64,000 nucleotides of DNA from Syngnathus acus (Eukaryota; Chordata; Actinopteri; Syngnathiformes; Syngnathidae), in NCBI RefSeq assembly GCF_901709675.1, contig NC_051088.1, forward strand, positions 25,269,193 through 25,333,192. Reading direction: 5' to 3'. The notes beneath the pieces were generated by a model. It searched no databases, was not told the origin of the DNA, and saw only the letters and a list, made by a program, of their open reading frames with translations. Below, piece after piece: positions 22,733 through 36,084 of this stretch (positions are counted from its first letter, which is position 1; every line of letters begins with the position of its first letter). Position numbers and translations under genes: made by a program.

Positions 22733-25713
22733 TCTCCCCAGCGCTTCTTAACGCTTGCGCACAATTTCTCGCTCTTTCACATGCAAACGCTCTTGTCAGG
22801 TTGGATTGTGGTCTCTAAAAGATTTCCTCACCTTTCCGCACCTTTCATTCAACGCAATCCTTTAATTGGGGGGGGGGGGGGGGTTGTTTATGCACAGCGT
22901 GAAAGCCAAATGTGCAAGAGCTGTAAATATGCAAACTCATGTGTAGCCATGCGTGAACACACATAAACACACTCAGTCAGTCACTCACACAACACACGCA
23001 CAACGCATCACTGCCTGCCCCCTCTCCATCTGGTGAGTTGAGACGAAAAATCAGGGAGGGAAGTGAGACGAGCAAATCTTGTGCTTTCAGCGGAGTGTAA
23101 ATTAGGGCATAGAAAGAGCTTTAGTTTAACTGTGATGAACTGATGTCACAATTGACCAATCAGATCATCCTGTGGTAAACACTTGACACACTTTGTTTAC
23201 CTGAAAGGATGCTGATGTGGAGGGTGGTCCATAATTCACCCCATTTTCCAATAATAATACAGATATCCCAAAACAATGGGACACCATCTGTCTCGAATCC
23301 TCTTACGGTTTTTAGCTCAGTCCCCCACGTGGCCCCGTTTGAGGCAAACAAGTCCAGGGAGCCTCCCCCCCCCCCAGTAATTATCCATATACCTCAAAAC
23401 ATTGACAAGTATCAGAGACCACAATGACATACATGACATTTAGCGGGTGCATTTAGCCACGGGGCTGAAAGCAACACCCACTTGCGTGCCGTGCCATATG
23501 TGGCCGACCGAGTCAAAGAGGGTCATCGCTCACAATGACTGTTTGACGCGTGAGCGACCTTGAAACCGGATCTGCAATGTGTTTATCTATTCTCACTGAA
23601 TGTCTTCCAAGCAAACGCTCAAATATTGACGCGCTTCTATCAGGCCTCATTGCAGTTGCGTGTTCTCGGCGCGCCTGAACGGATTCTATTCCCTCAATGT
23701 GCGACCGTAACTATAGCTGCTGGCGTAAGTCATCTCCAGTGATCATCCAATACTGTCAATATAGAACAAGGTGAGATGCAGGTATTGCTATCCCCTGATC
23801 TGGAGGGATGAATTTCATCGGCTATTTTTCCTCCCATAATCCCCAGACCCAGATTAAGAACGTGTCCAGAAGATCACATACAGTTCTTCCTGCTGTTGGT
23901 TACCGTCACCCGGCTCACACGTCCTCACTAATACTAATGTCGTATTTCGACGAATGGGGGCATACAGAACAAATAATTGTCAAGAAAACGTTTGACTCGA
24001 CTTCCCCTTTAGACACCAAAATAATCAAAGCAGGTTATGTGTCATGCTAACTCAATGCTAAACGCTCTAGTTAGGCTAACGGAAAGTAGCATAAAAGGGA
24101 ACAAGAAGTTAGGGACCTTTTCTGCCTTCTCCCACCAGTGCTACCTAGCATGTTGCGTCACACGGTCGTACATTTGATGTGATCACTGGATTCCAAAAGC
24201 CCTGTGAGCAAACTTTCAGACCTCTGCGCAACTCTCCGTTTAAAGCGAACGTCCGCTTATCGGCTTTCTTCCCACGTTAACGAGCCACAGAAATGAGAAT
24301 ATTTCAAGGCAACCAGCAGCTCTCTCTTTGAGTTCACGGGAAGGACGCGCAAGAAAACCAGGGCAGCTGTTTTCAGATTGGATCGTCCATAAAAGTGGCG
24401 CAACAGTCTGTGGTCTCATCATTCACAGAGAAGCCGTCTGATCTCAGGAAGACATGCTCCGCTGTTGCCATGGAGACACTCCACACTGCGCGTGATCCGC
24501 AGTGGTTGGAGCCTCCGAGTGATGCCGTCCGTCCGTGTCACTTGCAGCGCCGGCCGGGAGCCAGAAAGCAAATTTTAAAAAAGGGAGATAAAGAGAAGCT
24601 GAGTGAAAGAAATCTTATCAGCAGCACACTTTGGTGGGCCCGAGGGGACGCACGCTGACGATGGCGGGGAAACGGGCGCTTCTGCAAGCTCTGCCTGCAC
24701 AAGCCGAATGTAAAAGTAAGCCATCCTGCAAAAGGAAGGCTGCCTTCGACAAGGCCTGCAGCAGGCTGCGCGCCTCAGCCGTGGTGTCGAGCACCTCAAG
24801 CGTCAAACTGACCTTTTCGGTCGCCTTCCCGGCACAACAATTAAGGCCATCTTGCATCTCGTTTGACTGCGAAGCTTAAGAGCTCAGAGCAAAGGTTGGG
24901 CTCACTTTGACCTGCTCAAGTGCTTTGCCTTTGTCCGAGAAAATTTGCAAGATTGAAATTCTGCTGTCTGTCCATGCAAATTGGACACAAACTCACACAG
25001 CTACCGGCTCGTATCTCAAAAACGGCTTTAGGAGCTTCAGACTTTTGCACCAGGGACCCCAGAAAAAAGACTGAGTAGGTTTAGCGTATGTACAATTTGA
25101 ATATTAACACTTTGCTTAAAAATAGAAATCTGAAAACACCTGCTCTTAAAAAAAAAAAAAAAGAGTACATTTAAATGTACTGTGCATATAGACAAAATGT
25201 CCCTTCATAAAAGTTTAAAAGCAAATAGTTCTTAAACATGAAATGAAATTACATATAGATAAAGTGAAATACAACTGAACGGTACTTTGGCAGCGATTCT
25301 TTTGTGTACTCCTAGATGGAGCCCGCGTACGTTGATCTATTTTGTGGGCACAACTTAGCATTTTGTGTGCAGCTTATAAATATATAACGACCACAAAGTT
25401 GCATTTTGTGGTGACATTTTTTGATGTTTGTGCACGCGTTATACCCAATTTGTTTATTTCGTCTGCACATTATACCGATAATGTAGCCGCCATTTTAATT
25501 GTATTTCCCATGTCATGACTGTTGCTCCGTAATTTCCTGCTAAAGGCTGCGTCAAACAATAGAAATGAACATTTGCCCAAGATTTGGCCAGGGAATGAAT
25601 CATTTTGAACTTGCGTGTATGTGGGAGAGTTTGCGTTCAGTGGTTTTAGTGTGTACATTGCGATCAGGGTTTTTAATCTGCCGTGTTGGTCGTGACCCAG
25701 TTTCGACCCCCTC

Positions 25714-25813
25714 CCACTCACTCACTCACTCACTCACTCACTCACTCACTCACTCACTCACTCACTCACTCACTCACTCACTCACTCACTCACTCACTCA
25801 CTCACTCACTCAC
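25714..25813. repeat. (ACTC)n microsatellite
   Basis: About 100 bp of perfect ACTC tetramers. The SLTH-repeat frame is an artefact. A shorter (ACTC)n is at about 37483-37510. Confidence 0.95.
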
Positions 25814-26078
25814 ACTCAGTTTTCAGTCGCCAAGGAGATGTTTCACTCTCATCCCTGAATAGGATAATCCATCCCTGACACACACAATCTAAAGATGTCA
25901 TCTTACATTTGGAAAGGTGCTGTTGTGATGGAGCACTAGCAGACAGACCACCGTGTAAATTGAAGCAAACTCATTCATAACGCAGTGTCGGCATTTATGC
26001 TCGCAGCTGAAAATTTCAATTTGTAATGACAACTGATTATACCTGATTTAGTTTGGCGAGTTTAAACTAACTCACTCG

Positions 26079-26278
26079 CCACACACACACACACTACACA
26101 CACACACACACACACACACGTACACACATGTACACGCACGCACGCACGCACGCACGCACCCCTCATCGGACCAATCTCTCCATCTCGCAATTTATCTGAC
26201 GAGCCATTAATCCCGTTGGCCCAGATTTTGTGTGCAGTCTGCTCCACATGTTGTTATGCCATCATCCCACCCACAACC

Positions 26279-26346
<68 letters not shown>

Positions 26347-26367
26347 TGCACACATACACGCACGCAT

Positions 26368-26400
<33 letters not shown>

Positions 26401-26420
26401 CGCACACACACAACACACAC
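26079..26420. repeat. compound (CA)n / (GCAC)n / (CT)n / (CA)n microsatellite
   Basis: (CA)n with GCAC at 26079-26160, then unique sequence, then (CT)n at about 26279-26343 directly joined to (CA)n with TG interruptions to about 26420. Confidence 0.9.
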
Positions 26421-27426
26421 ATCCACGCACGTGCAGTATGCTTGCACCCTTGCTTACGTGATGTGAAGCAGGTTCCGTGCATGTGTGACCTACTGTACCT
26501 CTTCCCCAAAGATGCTGGTGTATTTAACTCATTGACTGCCAATGACATTTATTGATGTTGTTTAAGAAATCCAGACATTCAATCCTGCGCTAGCGTAAAG
26601 GAGGGTGTGAAAAGGGCCAGCGGTACGAAATGAGTCACAATAAGACGGAACATCTCGATGGTCTTCATCAATCCTTTGTCAGGAGAAGAGAAAGGCAAGC
26701 ATGCCGATTGTGTGTCATCCATATTCATATTTGTTTGCTTGCTGCGTAGGCTGTCCGATTCCACAACTCCTCACATGTGACTACGCGTGATTTGACGCCC
26801 GCCTCTGAGTTTCGTGCATTGCCGAGTCGCCATGGCAACAAGTCCTCTCAACGACCACTCGTTCCGACACCGGAGTAGCCGTCGGGCTGAGCTTGAATTT
26901 GCTCACACGCGAGGCAAGAAAAAGACGAGCGGCCTACGCAACACGGCAGCTTTTGAAGATGCGGGATGGATGTTTGGAAAGCGGTGAGGCAGGGGAAAGA
27001 TTGCTTTGCAAATCTTTCGACAAAATAAACGGAAACATTAGCTTGGCTCAGAATAGAGCGTCGATGACCCAGTAAAGACAATTCTGAGAGCTGTTTCTTC
27101 ATGTTTGAAAATCATTGCTGAAAACATGTGCAAAGACAGAACTATCGTGGTCAATGCCCCCCCCCCCAACATTTTAGAGCGTCTCTTTGTCATGACGTGG
27201 ATAAGCCATGCATTGACCCGGTGGGATATATTCCAGCCAATCCTCAAAAGAGGATGCGGGAGTAGTCACCAGGGGCGGAGCTACAGGGTGACCAGGGGTG
27301 GTCATGGTCACCCCCGCACCTGGGTGGAATTTAGATCATCTGTTCATCAGATTTTGGTTGTAGTGTAGATTCCGTTTTGCAAGTGTTTTTAAGATTTTAA
27401 ATACAATGTTTAATATTCTCAATATC

Positions 27427-27474
27427 CATACATCCGTTATCCTCACGAGGGTCATGGGTGTGCTGGAGCCTATC
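27427..27474. repeat. interspersed fish repeat fragment
   Basis: The stretch reading ctcacgagggtcatgggtgt and then gctggagcctatcc is a decayed copy of a repeat segment very common in fish genomes. Only this part is present. Confidence 0.55.
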
Positions 27475-29654
27475 CATTCTTAATATAAATGAATGAGATA
27501 TTCATATGAAAATGTTATGATAAAGAATGACGGAAGCCACCCCTCACTGAGGCGTTATCACCCAGGTCACCCCACGAAGAAATTCTGTCACGTGCCGCAA
27601 AGAGCACAAAGGGTGAATTCACGAAGGGGGTTGATCAAAGAGTCAAAGGAGAGAATGTGGCCCATGCAAGAAAGGTGTATAGATCAAAGCCACAGTGACA
27701 GTGTGAAAATAGAATTGCGGTGAACAAGCAGGCCAAATAATGATCTTCCAAAAATGACAAGGAGCTCCTGGAGGAAAAGGCCCATTGCAATAAATCCCGT
27801 TGGCTACTTCCAGGCCATCCTTGACTTCTGAAGGCCATAAAGGGTCTGGCTGGCTGCATGATTGAAACCAGATGTTGCCAAAGTCAAGCGAAGACAGAGC
27901 TTGTGCTTTTCTCAGTTGGAGTGAAAACATATGTCCTCACATGACAATAAAAATGGCACTGTGTGCAGCCCGTTTAATCCACCACAGCCAAGCAAGCAGA
28001 TCATTCAATGAAAATCCAATTAACATCTCAACAAGGAGCTGACGATGAGGTGTGTACAACCACGCCGTCTTCTCATGGTCATGGATGCATTCAAATGCTC
28101 ACCAAATCAATCAAGTCAGCAAACGTATCAATTGAAATCATTCTTCTTAAAGAGCTTGTGGCTGTCATATTCTCAATTGCCTTAAAGTCATAGTTAGTGG
28201 GATGTGACACATTTTGTAATCTAGTTTAAGAAGGGAGCTTAGTTGCCCGCATGTGCACTCAGTGATGATGAACAAACTTTGGCGATTACATTTTCCAAGC
28301 TGCGTTTAGGAAGAGAAAAAAAAATAAAAAATAACATGCAGGTTTAGTGAAACGGTGAAAGCCAGCAGACAGAGTGGGGTTTCTTTTCCCTTTAATCCTT
28401 TAAACTGATTAACAGAGATGCACAATCGTCAAGCAAGGCGCATTACGTAGAGCAAAGCCTCCCAACAGCCAGCACAGTGACAAAGTGAAATGCAGCACAC
28501 ACACACACACACACAAAGTGAGACACAAAACATGACCTGATTTCTTGTGCGTCTACTTTTTTTTTTTTAATATATATATTAAATAACATTTTTTTCCATT
28601 TTAGGTGTATGCACACCTGGAGGTCGTGAAGAAATGGCAGGAAAATGATCCTAAAGTTGAAGGCCACATGTTGTATGATGGGGAGGTGGCTTTGGCTGGG
28701 AGTAACATCAAGTCATCAACAAGATGACTAGATTTGGAAAACGGGGGCTGGCTGGGGTACGTGACGTGAGAGTCGGCAAATGGTAAGAAATCTGGCCACC
28801 AGGGGGCGCCAAACAATTGTGGGAAAAAAGATCCCCTTTAGTCATTCTGTAAAGGCAAAAGCTAACAGATTAAAATTTAAAGAAAGGAAAAAATCCAAAT
28901 GATCATTGTTAATGCTGCCTTGTTGTCATTCTTTCATCTTGCTGCTTTTTCTGCTTTGCCAATAGCTTAAGTCAAGTTGTCTTGATCCCTCACTATTTAC
29001 ACATTTTAACTTGTGTTATCAGCCACATAGGTTTGTAAAAAGTAACTCAAAACATTATTTCAAATATTTCCACATTGAAATGAAAAGGAAATGCCATTGG
29101 GTCGTTCCAGCCTCTGCCCCAAAATATTGGTTTTAACGAAGCAAACTATTAGTATTCTGCTTTTTAAATTAAAGTAGATCATTAGAATTTAATTGCTTCG
29201 GCCACTGGGAGGCAGTATAATGCTTACGCAGACACCAAAGAAGAAAAATCTTTTTTCTTACACAATCCGACTGAAACAACATTACACTGTAATGTGTACA
29301 AGTCATTTTCATAGAGGCTAAAAATATGTCAGTGAGGATCCTTTTTTGTGAACAAATATGTTGTTCAAAGGGTTAAAAAACAAGGACTATTAATGCTACC
29401 CGTGCACATGTCAATTGCATTTTCCATTATATGTTAGCATTATGCTAGCAGGCCGTACTTAAGGCAGCATTGGGTGGTTGTTTTGAATCATCACTTTGGA
29501 ACATCGCATCCTTGTTTTTAAATGAAAGTTTAGAGGAAACGGCAACTGCGAGTGGCTTTAAAATATACAGTGTGTCTCAAGTTGGCACTCACAAGTCAAA
29601 GCACAAATTCAAGGCGCCACTGTACCTGAAAACCCAATTTCCTCCAAACATGAC

Positions 29655-29660
29655 TTTATT
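29655..29660 (-). terminator. gemin8: gemin8 poly(A) signal candidate
   Basis: AATAAA on the minus strand (tttatt on +), about 155 bp beyond the gemin8 stop. Confidence 0.5.
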
Positions 29661-29815
29661 CTAAAAGACAAGTTGCAACAAGCGTCCCCTCCTCCCAAAA
29701 TGAGACTATCTTGAAATGTATTGTCCCAACGTCAACAAATCCACAGTTACATGAAGTCTTTTGAAAGATCTCTTATTTTCTGTGTTCCACTTTTAATATG
29801 CCAAATAAATCAAAC

Positions 29816-31481
29816 TTAAAGTTTAAGTGGGATGACGGGCCAGTATTTGGGCTGCTTGCGGTCACAGTTTCTGTCAAACGTGAGCTGCATGGCCGTCTCC
29901 ATGGCCAGAATCTTGGCGGCATCCTCCCCGTACAGCTTTTTCATCTCGGCCCCACGCCTTTCACCCGGCCGCTCGGTGGGCGGGGCCACGCTGGCTTGCC
30001 GGCAGGCGCTGCGCAGGTCCCGATCGGCTGGGACGTAGCTGTCCTCTTGCTCGGCCTCAAGTTGTTGCTGCTGCCCTGCGGAGGACAGCGAGAGTAATCG
30101 AGTCAACCGGTGTTTCTTTATTTATTCACTGAATTTGGGGCGGCAAAACAATACAACTTTTTCTGGATGAATGAATTAGAAAAGAAAGACATTCGAGAAA
30201 AAAAAAAAGAACTTACAATTTCATTATTTGTCTACTTACTTAATTCCTCTTTGTGTTTCTCGGTCTGAGCAAAATATTGCCGAAGCTCCTCGCTGATCTC
30301 CATGTTACTGACGTCGCATTCGATCTCATCGTCCGAGCTGCTCTCCTCTTCTGCTTCACTGTCACTTTGGCACGCACGCCAGTCTGCGTAGCGCTCTCGC
30401 TGGCGGCGGTAGATGGGGCCGGAAGCGGCCTCCAAGGCTTTCTGGTAGGCCCGCCTGTGCCTCTGGTGCCAGGCCATCGCTTGGCGGTAGTGCTGCCAGT
30501 ATCGGTTGTAGACGGGGCTGGAAAACCAGGACGTTTGAGCGCTTCCGTCCTCCTGTCGAGGAGAAGACATGACTTTGGTATTAGCATTCATGGCAGTTGA
30601 GGGGTCAATACCATGCACAACCTATTTAAATTTCGTTGTACATGTGACAATGACAAATAAAGATCTATTCTATTCTATTCTATTCTATTCTAACCTGACC
30701 AGCATTTGCAAGCCTGAGGCAGGACCTCACAAAGTACTTTGTAAGTGAAGCATCAGCCAAAACTGTTAACGTCAGCTAAGAGCATTTCTCTCTACCCCAA
30801 AAATGTCTCAACACACAAGATATTAAAACTTAGAAACAAAGATGACGTGATGAATGCAATAGATCGCTCCCCCCCGTGAGAAATCAGTGCGACCAACACA
30901 GTCTCGTTGCGTACAGTCTGTTGGCTTGTTTGCAAGCTATAATATTTTAATGTTACAAACAAGCCCAATCCTTAGTTTTGCTCCAAAAAGACATACTAGC
31001 ACATGTTTTTAACAATGTTTCAAATTATAAAGAGCACTTGTATTCCGATAATCATCTGATTTCAAGCCCAGTCCTTATTCATACTGTATGCTGCTATACT
31101 ATACTAAATACTATATGTATTCATGATCTGTTTAGCGAAAATTTTCAAGTTTTCTCAATCCAAGGAGATGTCAAAGAACGAAAAACGTTTATAAAGTTCT
31201 ATAAATAAGCGTTCACGTTTGAGGCTGAAATCATTTGCTTATCCGGGGTATGTTATACTTTACTGTCGGTTTTTTTTTACCCACAAGCAAAGTTTGTCAG
31301 TTTGGTTATTTATTTTTCTTTCCACTCTGGAGAGGATCAGTCAAATTGGTTAGCCAACCGCCAACAAATTGGAAAAAAAAAGAGCAGTCAGTCAGTCAGT
31401 CAGTCAAATGCGAAACTGTCATTCGCTTATGAAGTTGTGGCTGGAGTACGCCCCTATCGATCCTCGCGAAGCTCTCACCAT
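29816..31481 (-). CDS. gemin8: Gemin8, SMN complex subunit
   Basis: Two clear coding exons, 30240-30552 (or to 30570) and 29816-30075, join in phase 1. They encode the full Gemin8 pattern: an N-terminal block with [15 protein letters not shown], an acidic middle, the [17 protein letters not shown] motif, then [11 protein letters not shown] and the C-terminal block [15 protein letters not shown]. Gemin8 binds Gemin6/7 and SMN in assembly of Sm cores on spliceosomal snRNAs. Two starts fit. In one, ATG 31479-31481 sits directly before a donor (ATG|GTGAGA) and splices to the acceptor cctcgacag at 30553, giving 191 aa beginning [10 protein letters not shown]. In the other, ATG 30568-30570 in the same exon gives 196 aa beginning [10 protein letters not shown] favour the first because both splice sites are good. 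Human Gemin8 is longer (about 240 aa); the missing part lies between the YWQHY block and the acidic region. Confidence 0.9.
30663..30691. repeat. (TCTAT)n microsatellite
   Basis: Six pentamer units of TCTAT, in or beside the first intron of gemin8. Confidence 0.9.
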
Positions 31482-31740
31482 GTGCGCTCGCTCTTCAGTG
31501 CCGGCGACAGTAGCAACAATCTGAGGAGGAATATTGAAGAGATATAAGCATCAAGCAGACAGACGAAGAGCAGGTTAGCATGGCTGCTACCAAACAAGAG
31601 AGGCGATCTGTTAGCATTAGGCGCTAGCATCTCCCAAACAAACACGTGTACGCCTCTTAAACTACAACTAAAACAGCCCGACTTTCGCCCGCTGTCACGA
31701 AATAGATGAACGCAGAAGGTAAGTTTTTGCTGAATAACTC
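31420..31740. promoter_or_regulatory. shared head-to-head promoter region of gemin8 and cd200
   Basis: Gemin8 (-) and cd200 (+) diverge from this segment. It holds the proposed gemin8 start exon (ATG 31479-31481) and, on +, a donor gcagaag|gtaagt near 31720 that suits a cd200 5' untranslated exon. The two first exons may overlap. An (AGTC)n tract is at about 31386-31406 and a similar one, of similar sequence, lies in cd200 intron 2 at about 32419-32437. Confidence 0.45.
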
Positions 31741-32203
31741 ACATTTCACAATCTGTTTTGAGTTAAAAAAACAAACAAAAACTCAACATTTCCCAGCAGC
31801 CTTTGCAAAAACCACTCACTACCGCCGCACAGTGGTTGTTAGTAAATAAACAGCAACCGAATTGTTTTTTAATCTTCAATGTTGTGCTGCTTTTTCGAAT
31901 GTCTGCTTTGATCTGTCTTTTATATGTTCTTTCTACGAAAAAAAAAAAAAAAAACGTTTGTAGGCTATGTTTCTGCTAAATACATTTTCCCAAACAATAC
32001 CGACTTTTGGTTATTATTTTCGGTTATTTTCGCCCACTTTGCCCGTTTGTAACACAACTGAGTTCTAAGAGTGGGCGTTAAATCAATCTGCTTTAACCTT
32101 ATGTCGTCAATGTCATCACGAGTTTTGTTTCGGTTTCGTTTTTTATTTACAGCAAACATGAACCGAAAGAAAGTCACCTCTGTTCTCTGCAGCAACTTGC
32201 AAG

Positions 32204-34642
32204 ATGCGGCAGCAGTTTTTGCTCTTCCCTTTCCTGCTTCTAAGGGGTGACTTACTTGCAAAATACGAGAGCGACCTGCACGATTTGTTGCCATGATTAA
32301 AGCATGGACTCTTTTGTGTTTCAGCTGCCAGCGTGCAGGTCACCGGTTTGGGGAAGACAACCGTGGAATATGGCATGGATGCTTTCTACAAGTGCGAGCT
32401 GCACAACCAGAAAGGTACGTAGTCAGTCAGTCAGTCAAAGTGCAGTGCTGTCGCACCCTTTTGCTCAGAAGCTACGTTTGCTCTGCAAGCTGCTCCCCTC
32501 ACAAGTCGTTGACCTGGCTCGCCTCAGGTGTGAAGCAGGTGACGTGGCAGAGGCGTCTGCGGGACAATCGCTTTGAGAATGTGGCATCTTACAGCGAGGA
32601 CCACGGACAGCACATCAACGAGCCTTACCGGGGCAAGGTGATTCTCAACGAGACGTCCCTCAGCTCGGCGTCCCTCACCCTGAAGAGCGCCACGTGGGCA
32701 GACGAATGTTGTTACATCTGCATCTTCAACGTGTTCCCGGAGCCCTCCAAAAGGAAGCAGACCTGCCTCACCGTGCAAGGTAAAACCAATCGTCAGTCTG
32801 ACGACTCGTACCATTTGCTAAAGGCTGCTAAATTTGGCAGGAATCTCTGAGGTGAACGCAACAGCAGATCAACCAGAAGGCGGGCTCACCGACGGAACCG
32901 CGACAGTTGTGTTCAGCTGCTCCGCCACCGGGAAACCGCCACCCTTCATCCGCTGGGACTTCTCGCACAACGCCACCGTTTTAAACAAGACGGTGTCCAC
33001 CACGGTAGGCAACGAGGACGGCACGTTCAGCAGCACTCACAATGTCACCATGCTGGTGGTGGGGAGTTGGGACGGCCATGTGGATTGCGTGGTGCAAAGC
33101 AGCAGTCAAAAGAGGATGGTGAGGGTCCCTTTTTCTTGGGATGCCACCAGCCTGGAGGAAGAAGACACAGGTATGTACACTTTCCAACCATCTTTTTCCT
33201 TGAAATGTTGATGAAACAAACGTTCCACTTTTTTTAAACAACTCAAATCTATGACGGAAATGTTTGTCCTTCAAACTCAAATCGTACACAAGCACAAAAT
33301 GTTAGGCTGAAATGGTTGAATACAGTCAAGCCCAAGCAAGTCTTTATTGGTGACTAGAACGGATTCATTGAATTAACAGGATTGCTTTTGTTTACCTCCG
33401 ATCCGGTTTTAGTCCGAGGTTCTGGAGTGGTTTAACCACCAAAACTCAAGTTCCACCTGACATTTACTTCTCAAGTAATGACACAAAGATGAGAGCTGTC
33501 GCAATGTTGACACATTGCTGGTCGCACATGCGCCGATTTCCAAATTGTCCACACACAAAAAAGTTGGTCTCTGATGTAAGCCTGGCGTCTACAGTGTTTT
33601 CTCTTTCAGTTCATCTCCGCCCAATTTAGAAGCCTGCTTTAAGTGTCATTTCCATGACTTGTTTATTATGGCAGTGTCTGTCAAAATAAAAGTGAAAGTT
33701 GAAGTCACTTTCTGTTTCACTTAGATGTTGACATGATAACTGAGTTCGGAGTCATTGTAATGTTTATTTTGAAACAAATGACATCTCATTTTCTTCATGT
33801 TTTGATTTGCAGTAGAAGGTGCAGTGTTTGCAAGGTGAGTATAAACATCGGTGTTTGTTTGTTTGTTTTTTTAAAGCAGGTGGAGCACCACCCAAAACAA
33901 GAGTCATTCCTACTGTGAGCGTTGTGATGGCTGTGATTGGTGTGATGGTCCTCATAGTCCTAGGAGTCCGCATTGGAAGAAAACCAAAGAGGTGAGTTGT
34001 CAAGTTGATTTGTATAGCCCTAAATCACAAGCCGTCTCCACATCGACAAACAATTGACAATTATTCTCAAAGCAGCATCCCCTGATCTTCAGCTCCCAAG
34101 TTGTAACTGTACCCTCAGAAATACGATGGGAATGTTATGAAATGACATTGCTTAGCTGAAACGTTGCTTTTGTCAGACAGACATTTCTGTATCGGCACAT
34201 ATCTGGTGGCACAGTTACAACGTGCTGCTAGCTAGCTAGCTAGGGATGTAACAATGATCCTAATTATTCATTCCCACCTTGGTGTGGCTGCTTTAGAGTG
34301 GCCATACCCACAGCATTCTAGAGCCAAACAAGTTTTTAAGCCTCGTTTTGTGTTCTTGCCAATATCTTTAATCTTTCAAATATGTGATAATGATCTCCTC
34401 CTCCCTATGTGGTTTTATCACATTCAGAAAACATTTTCACTTGACTGAACCTATTAACTATTCATTGTTATCCCCTCCCTCTGTGTGTTGATCCCATTTA
34501 GAAAACATTTTCATTTTCACTTTACTGGAACTATTAAGGGCAATTCAAAACAAGAACACCCGGATGAACTTGTTTTGATTAACTTATCATGTTCCTTGTT
34601 TTGGTTCCTCTTCACAGGTTTAAGTTCTGGTCAGTTGTGTAG
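32204..34642 (+). CDS. cd200: CD200 (OX-2)-like membrane glycoprotein
   Basis: Six coding exons join in frame: 32204-32246, 32325-32414, 32528-32779, 32841-33170, 33880-33991 and 34618-34642, giving 283 aa (human CD200 is about 278). A signal peptide (MRQQFLLFPFLLLRAAS) is followed by a V-type Ig domain split over exons 2-3. The V domain has Cys in FYKCEL, Trp in VTWQRR, and the CD200-type F strand CCYICIFNVF with an extra CLTV cysteine. A C2-type domain (exon 4; CSATGKPPP ... VDCVVQ) follows, with several N-glycosylation sequons. One TM helix (about 247-268) and a short basic tail ending KFWSVV complete it. The tail has no signalling motif, as in CD200, which signals by engaging CD200R on myeloid cells to inhibit them. 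A 5' untranslated acceptor lies at about 32192. The identification rests on architecture, the VTWQ and SEDHG/CxxCxF motifs and the adjacent BTLA-like gene, as at human 3q13.2. Confidence 0.8.
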
Positions 34643-35264
34643 TTTTTCGTGGGCTCTCCCAGACAGCTTGCAGCTTGGCGATCAGCAGAATGAACCAACT
34701 TAGCAGCCAATTTCAACCCAGCACTTTATGCAGCTTCAGAATGTTTCACTTACAGCAAGTCAATGTCTTGGGGCTTTGGTGGTATTTCATTAGCCTTTGA
34801 AAAGGAAGACACACCTACTTGAGTTTGTCATTTACTCAGCTGATCGGAATGATACCTTAAGTTCATACCATTGTAGAAGGAACAGTCAAGTCATTCTCAA
34901 AAGGGACGTTTTTGTGCATCCTAGTTGGGCTTTTCAGTTGAAAGATTCTTGGCAAACTGAAGACAGACCGTTGAAGTCATTGGATATACCTGACACACTT
35001 TCAGATCCAATGTTTAGAAAAAACATTTGGCTCATTTGCAAATTTAAACTTCTCTGAATTATTTTTATACACGCTGGATCTTATTTATATTATGGTTACG
35101 TTATAAATTATATATATATATGTATGTTTGATTGATATATAAGTTTGATTTTTATGTTGACGCTGATTTGAAAATACACACGTATATAATTGTGCAAGTT
35201 CAATGCAATGCCCTCTTCTGCTGCAGTACTAAAGATGAAATATGTAGATTTATGTTTGAGTTCA

Positions 35265-35270
35265 AATAAA
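35265..35270 (+). terminator. cd200: cd200 poly(A) signal candidate
   Basis: AATAAA about 620 bp beyond the cd200 stop, within AT-rich 3' UTR-like DNA. Confidence 0.55.
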
Positions 35271-35309
35271 ACATTCACGCACTCGACCTGTGTTTGAATA
35301 AGACGTTAG

Positions 35310-35549
35310 TGATTTGAATGACTGCAGGACAGACAATGGCCACTGGAGGTCACACTTTCCTGGTTTGAACGAATCCATTGGCGGAGGGAGGGAGGGAAGG
35401 AAGGAGGCCTTGGCTAACGAGCTTATCCTGAGCCGCATCACTTGTTGCTCGCTACTCCTTCCTTGGAAGAAGTCATGGCGTCCTTTCATCGGAAATGTTG
35501 AAAACACACTAATTACCGACATTTACAAATCCAGCAGTCTGACCGCGGG
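35310..35549 (+). other. possible first (untranslated) exon of the second CD200-like gene
   Basis: A consensus donor (gaccgcgg|gtgagtttt, near 35549) closes an exon-like stretch just after the cd200 poly(A) signal. ATGs inside it run into stops within a few codons, so it would be noncoding. No other evidence links it to the downstream V exon. Confidence 0.25.
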
Positions 35550-36084
35550 TGAGTTTTATTTGCCTTCATTTAGTCATTCATCTTCCGACCTGTAAGTCTT
35601 CATTTCTGTGCTTGAGAACGTCGTTTGAATAGCAGTTTCTCCTTAGATAACCTGATTGTAATTGCAGATTCTTTTTTTTGAATCAATATTCAGAATTGAA
35701 GTACGCTTCTCTGATTAGCTAGTTCAAAAGCTAGCTATGAGAGCAAACTGGTATGTGATAGTGATAGTAAGTGATAAAGCAGTGGGATACAGAATATCAT
35801 CTCGGCCTAAAAGTAATAAGGATTAAAAAAAAAAAGACTTTAAAAATGTCATCGAGCAATAAAGAGCGTCGACAAATAAAATCAAAATATTTTTGACAAA
35901 GATCAAGCAAACCATGTTAAGTGAACAGTGGTACCTGATGGAAAGTGACAAAAAAGTGATTTCAATAAATAGATAAATACACTGTTGAAATATTTAAGCT
36001 TTGAGGAAAAAAAAACTAATGGAAATGGACTACTTTGAGCCAAACATTGACCTTTTATATTGTTTTGTTTCAGGCTCTGAAAAC

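Larger units (their letters stand above)
22733..29650. other. intergenic between gpm6b and gemin8
   Basis: No gene is supported. It contains microsatellites listed separately, a short (CA)n at 28496-28516 and a repeat fragment near 27.4 kb. Several open frames of 60-100 codons lack splice context and family resemblance. Confidence 0.6.

Noticed and set aside
24395-24879. Open frames on both strands in a GC-richer patch between gpm6b and gemin8
   Set aside because: No recognised motif, splice signals or conserved-looking composition; considered chance.
25714-26420. Tandem spacing that might suggest a CRISPR-like or regulatory array
   Set aside because: Simple ACTC, CT and CA microsatellites with no spacers; the genome is a vertebrate.
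31965-32294. 109-codon minus-strand open frame over the cd200 first exons
   Set aside because: No splice partners or similarity; it overlaps the sense cd200 exons and a 5' untranslated acceptor.
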